From Chloroflexota bacterium (GTDB taxonomy: Bacteria > Chloroflexota > Anaerolineae > B4-G1), in contig QMOC01000173.1 in assembly GCA_003648085.1 (NCBI GenBank), positions 1 through 6,046 of the forward strand: a stretch of 6,046 bases of DNA. The letters run 5' to 3'. The notes under the pieces were generated by a model, which saw nothing but the letters and a program-made list of their open reading frames with translations, ran no database searches and was not told the origin of the DNA. Both the position numbers and the translations under genes were made by a program. Shown here piece by piece: positions 1 through 5,847 of this stretch. The first letter of the stretch is position 1. The number at the start of each line of letters is the position of its first letter.

Positions 1-126
1 CAGTGCTACGACGACGGCGGCTATGAGGACTTCATAGACTATCGGCAGCCGCCACCGGTGGCGCTTTCGCCGGAGGAGGCAGCGTGGGTGGACGGCCTGC
101 TAAAAGGGAAAGGGCTGCGCAATTGA
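1..126 (+). CDS. C-terminal fragment of an unidentified protein
   Basis: Frame 1 is open from the window edge to a TGA at 124-126 and gives 41 residues, beginning QCYDDGGYEDFIDYRQPPP and ending GLLKGKGLRN. The other two + frames close within the first 36 bases, and the codons end mostly in G or C as in the genes downstream, so this is plausibly the real 3' end of a gene that starts outside the window. I do not recognise the family. The tail is soluble-looking, with a proline run and a short amphipathic stretch (SPEEAAWVDGLLKGKG) and no membrane segment. The stop codon lies inside the left copy of a 7-bp direct repeat that borders the hairpin element that follows, so the last codons could have been altered by an insertion. 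A spurious open frame cannot be excluded at this length. Confidence 0.5.
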   Translation, partial: QCYDDGGYEDFIDYRQPPPVALSPEEAAWVDGLLKGKGLRN

Positions 127-127
127 A

Positions 128-149
128 ACCCCCGACTTCTGTCGGGGGT
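128..149 (+). terminator. Perfect 9-bp hairpin just after the upstream stop codon
   Basis: ACCCCCGAC (128-136) pairs perfectly with GTCGGGGGT (141-149) around a TTCT loop, starting one base after the TGA of the upstream gene. The position suits an intrinsic terminator, but no T tract follows (the next bases are GGTCACAG), so termination would be weak or depend on another factor. It may instead be the first of the three hairpins of the possible mobile element. Confidence 0.45.
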
Positions 150-151
150 GG

Positions 152-179
152 TCACAGCGCCCCCCAGGGCAGGCTGTGA
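152..179. repeat. Compound hairpin (second of three)
   Basis: TCACAGC (152-158) pairs with GCTGTGA (173-179). Inside it GCCC (159-162) pairs with GGGC (167-170) around CCCA, leaving a two-base AG bulge at 171-172. The two stacked helices total 11 bp. The stem follows directly after the first hairpin and is part of the 127-208 structured segment. Confidence 0.5.
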
Positions 180-183
180 GGCT

Positions 184-203
184 CCCTCACCTGACGGTGG
201 GGG
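184..203. repeat. Third hairpin of the structured intergenic segment
   Basis: CCCTCACC (184-191) pairs with GGTGGGGG (196-203) around a TGAC loop, giving 8 pairs of which one (T187 with G200) is a wobble. On the complementary strand this reads as GCCCCCACC followed by its partner, a form often seen at IS200/IS605-type ends. This resemblance is from memory of such ends, not from a search. Confidence 0.45.
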
Positions 204-234
204 CTTCAAATTGAACTTAGAGAATCCCAATACT

Positions 235-240
235 GGAGGT
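235..240 (+). promoter_or_regulatory. Strong Shine-Dalgarno for the DUF5679-like gene
   Basis: GGAGGT at 235-240 is followed by a 5-base spacer and the ATG at 246. It is the clearest ribosome binding site in the window and fixes the start of this short gene. Confidence 0.8.
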
Positions 241-245
241 GCCGA

Positions 246-398
246 ATGCCGGAAGAAGTCAAAGGTTACTGCGTCAAGTGCAAGGCTGAGCGGGTGATAA
301 AGAATGTCAAGATCACCGAGGTCGCCGGCCGCCGTGTGGCCAAAGGTGTGTGCCCGGTGTGCGGAGCCGAGATCACCCACTTCCTGAAGAAAAAATGA
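246..398 (+). CDS. DUF5679-like small zinc-ribbon protein
   Basis: This encodes 50 residues, MPEEVKGYCVKC... to ...THFLKKK. Two CxxC knuckles, C9/C12 (YCVKC) and C36/C39 (CPVC), separated by 23 residues, are the arrangement of a single treble-clef or zinc-ribbon domain. The sequence closely fits the DUF5679 family (a 'GYCVKCK ... KGxCPVCG' pattern), whose members are usually about this length, so the protein looks complete. The family has no established role. The basic residues and single zinc ribbon suggest nucleic-acid or protein binding in the cytoplasm, as in topoisomerase and ribosomal zinc ribbons, but that is inference. The start is set by GGAGGT 5 bases upstream. The gene stands alone, between the hairpin segment and a strong terminator, so it is probably a single-gene transcript. 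I see no convincing -35/-10 pair upstream. Confidence 0.87.
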   Translation: MPEEVKGYCVKCKAERVIKNVKITEVAGRRVAKGVCPVCGAEITHFLKKK

Positions 399-410
399 CG
401 CTTCTCCCAG

Positions 411-443
411 AAAACAGGCCGTCCCATGGGGCGGCCTCGTTTT
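411..443 (+). terminator. Rho-independent terminator, possibly bidirectional
   Basis: AGGCCG (416-421) pairs with CGGCCT (432-437), and the helix continues inward through a T-G wobble and CCC/GGG (423-425 with 428-430). The outer AAAAC (411-415) can pair with GTTTT (439-443) across a single bulged C, so there is a T tract after the stem on the + strand and, by symmetry, one on the - strand. It starts 13 bases after the stop of the zinc-ribbon gene and separates it from the operon beginning at 498. Confidence 0.8.
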
Positions 444-446
444 GTG

Positions 447-473
447 GTAGGACAAGATGCCATCTTGTCCTAC
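447..473. repeat. 27-bp near-perfect palindrome (13-bp arms, one central base)
   Basis: GTAGGACAAGATG (447-459) is the exact reverse complement of CATCTTGTCCTAC (461-473), with only C460 between. As RNA it would form an 11-bp stem with a 5-base loop. It lies directly after the terminator and 24 bases before the start of the next gene, and no T tract follows. It could be a dispersed REP-like intergenic repeat, an operator for a dimeric regulator of the downstream operon, or a second 3' structure for the zinc-ribbon transcript. One copy in the window cannot separate these. Confidence 0.8.
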
Positions 474-497
474 GTCGGTTGCGGCGATAGGGGCGCT

Positions 498-1508
498 ATG
501 ACGCAAGTCTCGTACCCGTTGGGAAAGCTGCCCGCCGAGCATCTGGCCCGGCTGCTGGCCCGCTGCGCGCCCTCCGACAAGCGCGTGCTCCTTGGGCCGG
601 GGATAGGGCGCGACGCAGCAGTCATCTCCTTCGACGACCGCTGCCTGGTCGCCAAGAGCGACCCCGTCACCTTCGCCACCGACGAGATCGGCTGGTACGC
701 CGTCCACGTCAACGCCAACGACGTCGCCTGCACCGGCGCGACGGTGCGCTGGTTCCTCGCCACGCTTCTCCTGCCCGAGGCCCACACCGACCCGACCTTG
801 GTGGATGCCATCTTCGATCAGATCGCCGACGCCTGCCACGAATTGGGGGTGGAGTTGGTGGGTGGACACACTGAGATCACCTATGGCCTTGACCGCCCCA
901 TCGTCGTTGGCTGCATGCTGGGCGAGGTGGACCCCGAACGGCTGGTGCGGCCCGACGGAGCCCGACCGGGCGATGCTTTGCTCCTCACCAAGGGCATCGC
1001 GGTGGAGGGAACGGCCATCATCGCGCGGGAGAACAGCGGATTGGCAGGATCAGGTGGATTTTTTCTGGAGCGGTGCCGGGGATTTCTGCACGATCCCGGC
1101 ATCAGCGTCGTGCGCGACGCGGCCGTGGCGACGGCGGCGGGAGAGGTACACGCGATGCACGATCCTACCGAGGGCGGGCTGGCGACCGGACTGTGGGAAC
1201 TGGCAGCAGCAGCGGGGGTCGGGCTGGAGGTGAATGAGGCCGCTATCCCGATATTGCCTGAGACGCAGATTTTGTGTGCGCGGCTGGGGTTGGACCCGCT
1301 GGGGCTGATCGCTTCCGGCGCGCTGCTGCTGGCCGTCGCGCCAGGGGACGTCGGCGCGATACTGGCCGCCCTGGGAGGAGCAAACATCGCGGCGGCACGC
1401 ATCGGCCGCGTGGTCGAGCAGGAGCGAGGCATCGTACTGCTGAGCGCGGCGAGCAGGCGCCCGCTGCCCCGCTTCGAGCGGGACGAAATCACCCGCTTAT
1501 TCGAATAG
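498..1508 (+). CDS. AIR synthase family protein (HypE/SelD/PurM-fold)
   Basis: This 336-residue cytoplasmic protein belongs to the ATP-dependent AIR-synthase superfamily (PurM, ThiL, SelD, HypE), whose members phosphorylate or dehydrate small substrates as dimers. The N-terminal AIRS domain covers roughly residues 30-145, with the glycine/aspartate loop GPGIGRDAAVI (33-43), KSDPVTF (53-59), VNANDVACTGA (71-81) and VGGHTE (121-126). The C-terminal AIRS_C domain covers roughly 155-310, with HDPTEGG (221-227). The whole is closest in pattern to the HypE-like branch. True HypE ends in a PRxC-type cysteine that carries the thiocarbamoyl group. This protein ends RDEITRLFE, so it is probably not a hydrogenase maturation enzyme, and no hyp genes are nearby. 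It also lacks the Cys/Sec loop expected of SelD. The ATG at 498 is chosen because AGGGG (489-493) precedes it. The frame is open back to an ATG at 426, but that region is terminator and palindrome. It is the first gene of a coupled operon with the permease. Its substrate is unknown. Confidence 0.85.
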   Translation: MTQVSYPLGKLPAEHLARLLARCAPSDKRVLLGPGIGRDAAVISFDDRCLVAKSDPVTFATDEIGWYAVHVNANDVACTGATVRWFLATLLLPEAHTDPTLVDAIFDQIADACHELGVELVGGHTEITYGLDRPIVVGCMLGEVDPERLVRPDGARPGDALLLTKGIAVEGTAIIARENSGLAGSGGFFLERCRGFLHDPGISVVRDAAVATAAGEVHAMHDPTEGGLATGLWELAAAAGVGLEVNEAAIPILPETQILCARLGLDPLGLIASGALLLAVAPGDVGAILAALGGANIAAARIGRVVEQERGIVLLSAASRRPLPRFERDEITRLFE

Positions 1509-2405
1509 ATGCCCGCAGATCTACGCTCGGCGCTGATCCTGGCAACGACGCTGGCCTGGACCCAGGTACTGCGCCTGGGTCCCTATGTGGCCGCCGGCAT
1601 CCTGCTGGCGGCGCTGCTGGGCCAACTGGACCTGCCCCGCCGCTGGGGACGCTGGCTGAGCCGCAGCGGGCCGGGGACGGTGCTGGGAGCAACCTGCTTA
1701 GGTGGGGTCTCGCCGCTATGCACCTACGGCACGGTGCCGGTGCTCGTGGAACTCCTGCGCGGCGGCGCTCCGCCCGGCCCGGCGTTGGCCTTCCTGGTCG
1801 CTTCCTCGCTCCTCAATCCCCAGTTGTTCATCGTGATGGCCGGTGGGTTGGGGCTACACCTGGCGCTGGCGCAGGTGGCCGGGGTGTTGCTGCTCAGCCT
1901 GCCGGTGGGCCTGGCGGCCCGGCGGCTGAGGCCGGAGGATTTCCTGAATGCGGGGGCGCTCCAACCCCTCAATCCCTCCCCTGGGGCTAGGAGTGAAAAG
2001 AAGGGCCTGCTCTCCCATCTCCTTCGCCTCACCGAGACGGTGGGCCTGTATTTCGTCGTGGGCGTGATCCTGGCGGCGTTACTACAAACGTTGGTCCCCC
2101 CCGCCTGGGTCTCGGCGCTTTTGGGCGGGGGCCATTGGTACGGTGTGCTCCTCGCCGGCGTCCTAGGCGTGCCCTTCTACGCCTGCGGCGGCGGGGCAGT
2201 GCCGATCATCGCCGGATTGCTGGCCCAAGGGATGAGCCCCGGCGCGGCGCTGGCCTTCTTTCTGGCCGGCCCTGCCACGCGGCTGACGGCCCTGGCGGCG
2301 CTGGGCACGCTGCTCAACCGGCGGGCGCTGGTCGCCTACGTGGTTTATGTCGTTGTGGGAGCGGCGCTGGCGGGGATGGCGCTGAACCTGGTGATGGGGG
2401 CTTGA
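1509..2405 (+). CDS. PF03773-type permease (UPF0718/DUF318, ArsP-like)
   Basis: This 298-residue polytopic inner-membrane protein has two similar halves of hydrophobic segments (about 8 helices) separated by a polar, charged loop at about 138-172. Each half has the family's signature: SPLCTYGTVP (68-77) with a following GAPPGPALAFLVAS, and YACGGGAVP (224-232) with MSPGAALAFFLAGPATR (242-258). Family members include ArsP (organoarsenical efflux) and proposed Cu/Zn efflux permeases, so export of a metal, metalloid or related small molecule is the best guess. In ArsP-type members the first motif usually carries two closely spaced cysteines (CSC). Here it is C71-T-Y, so a thiol-pair chemistry may be altered. 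The start codon follows the preceding stop with no gap (TAGATG) and has no clear Shine-Dalgarno, which points to translational coupling with the AIR-synthase gene. Its own stop overlaps the next start by one base. The family call is firm, the substrate is not. Confidence 0.83.
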   Translation: MPADLRSALILATTLAWTQVLRLGPYVAAGILLAALLGQLDLPRRWGRWLSRSGPGTVLGATCLGGVSPLCTYGTVPVLVELLRGGAPPGPALAFLVASSLLNPQLFIVMAGGLGLHLALAQVAGVLLLSLPVGLAARRLRPEDFLNAGALQPLNPSPGARSEKKGLLSHLLRLTETVGLYFVVGVILAALLQTLVPPAWVSALLGGGHWYGVLLAGVLGVPFYACGGGAVPIIAGLLAQGMSPGAALAFFLAGPATRLTALAALGTLLNRRALVAYVVYVVVGAALAGMALNLVMGA

Positions 2406-5400
2406 TGGCGGGGGTTAGAGAGATTAGAGGGATTAGAGATTGGAGATTGGTCGTGCTGGTGGGGTTGCTGGCGTTGCTATGCGGCGTGAACGCGCTGCAA
2501 CGTCGGGCGGTCTATTCCGGTCCGGCCAGAACGACCGAAGTCGTTACTACGGTCGCCATCGTGCAGGCGGCCTCCTGGCCGGTCTCGGACGCGGAGGTCG
2601 AGGCACTGGTGCGCCAGGCGGTGGCACTGGCCGGCGGACTGGAGGGCATCATCGGCGAGGGCGATACCGTCGTGGTCAAGCCCAACCTGGTGTGGAACGC
2701 CCCGCCGGATGAGGGAGCGGTGACCGATCCACGAGTGGTGCGCACCATCGTGCAACTGGCGCGGGAGGCCGGCGCGGGCGAAGTGATCATCGCCGACGGA
2801 GCCGCTTGCTACTACCACTACTACCCCGACCGGCGCGGCGCGACCATCGCCGCTTTCCACGACGCCGGCTACGACGCCGACGGCGATATGGTGGACGACG
2901 CCACCGGCGCACCGCTGGTGGACCTCAACGACGCCGGCGGGCTCGACCAGCACGACCCCAATCTGGTGCGACTGGTAACCGTCCAGCACGGCCTCATCTG
3001 GACCGAGTACTGGCTGCCCAACGTGATCCTCGACGCTGACGTGCTCATCGGCGTGCCGGTGCTCAAGAACCATTCCTACGCCGGAGTCACGCTGGCGCTC
3101 AAGAACCAGTTCGGCATCGCTCCCTCCGACATCTACCACAGCCCCGGCTCCCAGATGTTCAAAGGCGCGCTCTCGCACGGCCCGGACGACCTGGGCCGGC
3201 ACATCGTGGACCTGAACCTGGCCCGCCCGCTTGACTTCGTCGTCCTGGATGGGTTGCGCGGGCTGACCGATGGGCCTTGCGGCGACCACCTGGCCGACCC
3301 ACCGATGCGGCTCATCCTGGCCGGCCGAGATGCCGTGGCCGTAGACACCATCGGTGCGTTGGTGATGGGCTACGATCCCACCACCGTCCCCTACCTGGGC
3401 TGGGCTGCCGGAGCCGGTCTGGGCACTGACGACGTGAGCCAGATCACCGTCAGGGGCTTGCGCGTGGGCCAGGTGCGGCGCGACTTCCCCGCCCCCTACG
3501 GCAACCCTCAGGCGCAGCGGGCCGAGGCGACCCCGCCCTCTGTCAGCATCACCTCCCCGGGCGAAGGCTACGTCGTCGTGGAGGAGGCCCCGGTGTGGAC
3601 CACTGCCTCGGACAACGACGCCGTCGCCAAGGTCGAGTTCTACGCCGATGATGAGTTGCAGGCCATCGTCACCGCCCCACCCTATCGGGCCACGCTCGAC
3701 CTGAGCGCCTATCGCGGACAGACCGTTACGCTGCGTGCCGTAGCCTACGACTACGCGCTCAACGACGCCGAGGACACCCGCACGGTCGCGGTGGTGCAGT
3801 CCCCCGCGCCGGGCACTGCCTCGTTCCAGACCGTCACACTGTCCATCCCCACCTATCCCTACACCCACTGCCTGGAGCCCCGCTCCAATGGCCCTTACAC
3901 CTACCACTGGCTGAACTGGAACTGTTATGGTAACCCCACCCCCGTACCCCACGATTACGAGTTGCTGGTGTTGGAGAACGACTACCTGCGCGTGACGCTT
4001 TTACCCGAACTGGGCGGGCGGGTCTATCAGATGATCTTCAAACCCACCGGTCACAACGAGTTGTACCAGAACCCGGTCATCAAGCCGAACCACTGGGGGC
4101 CGCCGGAGATGGGCTGGTGGCTGGCGGCCGGCGGCATCGAGTGGTGCCTGCCGGTGGAGGAGCACGGCTACGAATGGGGCGAGCCGTGGGACTGGAGCGT
4201 CATCACCTCCACGATGGGCGTCACCGTCACGCTGCGCGATACAACTGCCGACGACCGCGTCCGCGCCGCCATCACGGTGCACCTGCCGGCCGACCGGGGG
4301 TATCTCGCGGTCACCCCGCGCATCGAGAACCCCACCGGGGACGACCTCGACTACAAGTTCTGGCTCAACGCGGCGCTCACGCCTGGCGCGTCCAACACCG
4401 TCGGCGCCGACCTGCGTTTCGTCTTCAACGCCGACCAGGTGACGGTGCACTCCAGAGGCGACGACTACCTGCCTGGCGAAGGTCAGCCAATGGACTGGCC
4501 TATATACAATGGGCGCGATTACTCCCGCCTGGGCAACTGGAATCAGTGGCTGGGCTTCTTCGAGCGCCCCCAGGCGGCGGGGGACTTCATCGGCGTCTAC
4601 GACACTGCCGCCGATGAGGGTGTGGCGCGGGTCTTCCCCTCCGGCGTGGCCCGTGGCAGCAAGGGGTTCGGCTTCGGCTGGTCGGACCGCACTGACCCGC
4701 ACATCTGGACCGACGACGGCTCCGCCTACGTCGAACTGCACGGCGGCGTCGCGCCGACCTTCTGGGACACGGCGACCATCACGGCGGGGAAAGCGCTGGA
4801 ATGGACGGAGTACTGGTATCCGGTGAGCGGCATCGGCCAACTGAGCGCGGCGACGGCCAAGGCCGCGCTGGGTGTACGCGAGGACGGGGGGCGTTTCCAC
4901 ATCGGCGTGCACTCCACCGCGCTCCGCGCTGCCGGCACGGGCACCCTCTACGTCTGGGATCGGGGCGCTTGCGCCGAACTGGGCCGTTGGGAGTTGCCTA
5001 CTGTCGGCCCGGGGAACCCCTTCGCGGCGTCGGTAGCGACGGGGGGACGGGCGCTGGACGACGTGGCCTTCGTCTACCTGGACAGCGAGGGAAACCTGCT
5101 GGCGGCGGTCAACCCCCAGGACTGCCTGCCGCCCACCTCCTCGGTCGAGCCGCTACCGCCGTGGGTGGAGACGACCTGCTTCACCGTCACCTGGTCAGGA
5201 GAGGACGTCTGGTCGGGCGTCGCCGCCTACGACGTGCAGGTGCGTGACGGCTACGAGGGGACGTGGACCGATTGGCTGACCGACACGACCGCTGCCTCCG
5301 CCGTCTTCACCGGCGCTCACGGCCACACCTACTTCTTCCGCGCCCGCGCCGGTGACCTGGCAGGCAATTGGGAGGCGTGGGGCGACGAAGAATGGGGGCA

Positions 5401-5839
5401 GGCGTTCACGACGGTGCTGACCGAACCCGCCGCGGTGCTGGTCACCTCGCGCAAGTTCGCCCGACCTCGGCTTTTCCCTCCGGGGGACATCGTCGCCTAC
5501 ACCATCCTCATCAGCAACACCGGCAACCTGACGGCCGGCGTCACACTGACCGACACCCCGCCGACCGGGATGGTTCTCTTGACGGGGACATTGGAGGCCA
5601 CCTCCGGCCTCACGCCGACCTACGCGGGCGGCCAGATCCGGTGGAGCGGCCCGGTCACACCGAGCGACGAAGTGCGCGTGACTTACGTGCTCTCTCCGAC
5701 GGCGGTGATCACCTTCGGCCTGCCGCTGACCAACGCGGCGGAGATTGACGGGAGCGTGCTGGGGCCTTTCACGCGCCGGGAGGTGGTGATGCAATCGCAC
5801 GTCGTGTGGCTGCCGCTAATCGTGCGGGATATGGTATAA
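2405..5839 (+). CDS. Membrane-anchored multidomain surface protein: DUF362, Ig-like, DUF5107, Fn3-like, DUF11-like
   Basis: This encodes 1144 residues. The N terminus is a signal or signal-anchor: arginines at 5, 8, 11 and 14, then hydrophobic 15-31, so the rest should lie outside the membrane. Domains in order: DUF362 at about 48-355 (VVVKPNLVWN 89-98, VTDPRVVRTIV 106-116, LIGVPVLKNHSYAGVTLALKN 214-234, FVVLDGLRGLTDGP 278-291, LAGRDAVAVDTIGALVMG 305-322); a bacterial Ig-like domain at about 378-465; DUF5107, a galactose-mutarotase-like family, at about 475-810 (LLPELGGRVYQM 532-543, ELYQNPVIKP 552-561, GGIEWCLPVEEHG 576-588); a linker; an Fn3-like domain at about 910-1003; a DUF11-like repeat at about 1008-1120; and a tail ending SHVVWLPLIVRDMV. 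No ferredoxin-type cysteine cluster is present. ATG 2405 overlaps the permease stop by one base. An in-frame GTG at 2453, preceded by GGAG, is a less likely start because it loses the arginines. DUF362 and DUF5107 have no settled reactions. Binding or processing of a surface glycan or cofactor is speculation. Confidence 0.85.
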   Translation: MAGVREIRGIRDWRLVVLVGLLALLCGVNALQRRAVYSGPARTTEVVTTVAIVQAASWPVSDAEVEALVRQAVALAGGLEGIIGEGDTVVVKPNLVWNAPPDEGAVTDPRVVRTIVQLAREAGAGEVIIADGAACYYHYYPDRRGATIAAFHDAGYDADGDMVDDATGAPLVDLNDAGGLDQHDPNLVRLVTVQHGLIWTEYWLPNVILDADVLIGVPVLKNHSYAGVTLALKNQFGIAPSDIYHSPGSQMFKGALSHGPDDLGRHIVDLNLARPLDFVVLDGLRGLTDGPCGDHLADPPMRLILAGRDAVAVDTIGALVMGYDPTTVPYLGWAAGAGLGTDDVSQITVRGLRVGQVRRDFPAPYGNPQAQRAEATPPSVSITSPGEGYVVVEEAPVWTTASDNDAVAKVEFYADDELQAIVTAPPYRATLDLSAYRGQTVTLRAVAYDYALNDAEDTRTVAVVQSPAPGTASFQTVTLSIPTYPYTHCLEPRSNGPYTYHWLNWNCYGNPTPVPHDYELLVLENDYLRVTLLPELGGRVYQMIFKPTGHNELYQNPVIKPNHWGPPEMGWWLAAGGIEWCLPVEEHGYEWGEPWDWSVITSTMGVTVTLRDTTADDRVRAAITVHLPADRGYLAVTPRIENPTGDDLDYKFWLNAALTPGASNTVGADLRFVFNADQVTVHSRGDDYLPGEGQPMDWPIYNGRDYSRLGNWNQWLGFFERPQAAGDFIGVYDTAADEGVARVFPSGVARGSKGFGFGWSDRTDPHIWTDDGSAYVELHGGVAPTFWDTATITAGKALEWTEYWYPVSGIGQLSAATAKAALGVREDGGRFHIGVHSTALRAAGTGTLYVWDRGACAELGRWELPTVGPGNPFAASVATGGRALDDVAFVYLDSEGNLLAAVNPQDCLPPTSSVEPLPPWVETTCFTVTWSGEDVWSGVAAYDVQVRDGYEGTWTDWLTDTTAASAVFTGAHGHTYFFRARAGDLAGNWEAWGDEEWGQAFTTVLTEPAAVLVTSRKFARPRLFPPGDIVAYTILISNTGNLTAGVTLTDTPPTGMVLLTGTLEATSGLTPTYAGGQIRWSGPVTPSDEVRVTYVLSPTAVITFGLPLTNAAEIDGSVLGPFTRREVVMQSHVVWLPLIVRDMV
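2412..2450 (+). repeat. Purine-rich GATTAGAG/AGATTGG tandem short repeats
   Basis: GATTAGAG occurs at 2422-2429 and 2431-2438, preceded by a partial copy (TTAGAGA, 2415-2421) and followed by tandem AGATTGG at 2437-2443 and 2444-2450. The tract lies within the first 15 codons of the surface-protein gene, encodes VREIRGIRDWRL, and has far more A+T than the flanking coding sequence. It may have arisen by slippage. Confidence 0.6.
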
Positions 5840-5840
5840 T
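5832..5840 (+). promoter_or_regulatory. Extended -10 promoter element for pstC
   Basis: TGGTATAAT at 5832-5840 is a perfect TATAAT hexamer with the TG of an extended -10 one base upstream. No TTGACA-like -35 is visible at 16-18 bp, which is usual for extended -10 promoters. It overlaps the last codons and the TAA stop (5837-5839) of the surface-protein gene. The predicted start of transcription, about 7 bases after the hexamer, falls on or next to the A of the pstC ATG at 5848. Confidence 0.68.
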
Positions 5841-5847
5841 AGCGGAT

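Larger units (their letters stand above)
121..215. mobile_element. Putative miniature palindromic element with flanking 7-bp direct repeats
   Basis: Seen directly: AATTGAA occurs exactly at 121-127 and again at 209-215. Between them lie 81 bases that begin ACCCCCGAC and end GGGGGCTTCA. Positions 121-133 and 199-211 form an imperfect inverted repeat (11 of 13 positions). The interior folds into three successive hairpins, listed separately. No protein is encoded. Two readings fit. One is a small non-autonomous element (MITE-like) that duplicated a 7-bp target on insertion. The other is the end of an IS200/IS605-family element: these end in subterminal palindromes, and the GAAACCCCCGAC hairpin just after a stop codon resembles the 3' ends found behind tnpB genes. 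The upstream tail does not look like TnpB, and IS200/IS605 elements do not make target duplications, so the first reading fits the direct repeat better. It could also simply be a structured 3' UTR or terminator region. Confidence 0.42.

Noticed and set aside
127..208. CRISPR array or riboswitch in the hairpin-rich intergenic region
   Set aside because: There are no regularly spaced identical repeats, and the hairpins match no riboswitch core I can recognise. A small element or a 3' structure explains them better.
211..233. TTGAAC as the -35 of a promoter for the zinc-ribbon gene
   Set aside because: No acceptable -10 lies at 16-18 bp. The bases there are the Shine-Dalgarno region (TGGAGG), so I do not call a promoter.
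426..497. Upstream ATG at 426 as the start of the AIR-synthase gene (24 extra residues)
   Set aside because: That stretch is made of the terminator hairpin and the 27-bp palindrome, has no ribosome binding site, and the family's N terminus fits ATG 498 with AGGGG in front.
39..869. 276-codon open frame on the - strand covering the intergenic region and the start of the AIR-synthase gene
   Set aside because: It runs antisense through the terminator, the palindrome and two well-supported + strand genes, shows no recognisable domain, and reflects high GC with few stops.
1274..1990. + strand frame bridging the AIR-synthase and permease genes
   Set aside because: It is arginine/glycine/alanine-rich, out of frame with both recognised proteins, and has no ribosome binding site.
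2135..2404. In-frame extension of the surface-protein gene 90 codons upstream, into the permease gene
   Set aside because: It overlaps the conserved second half of the permease in another frame, is arginine-rich low-complexity, and would bury the clear signal-anchor at residues 15-31.
2477..3952. 491-codon - strand open frame opposite the DUF362 region
   Set aside because: The translation is a valine/glycine/histidine-rich shadow with no domain, while the + strand shows a continuous recognised domain.
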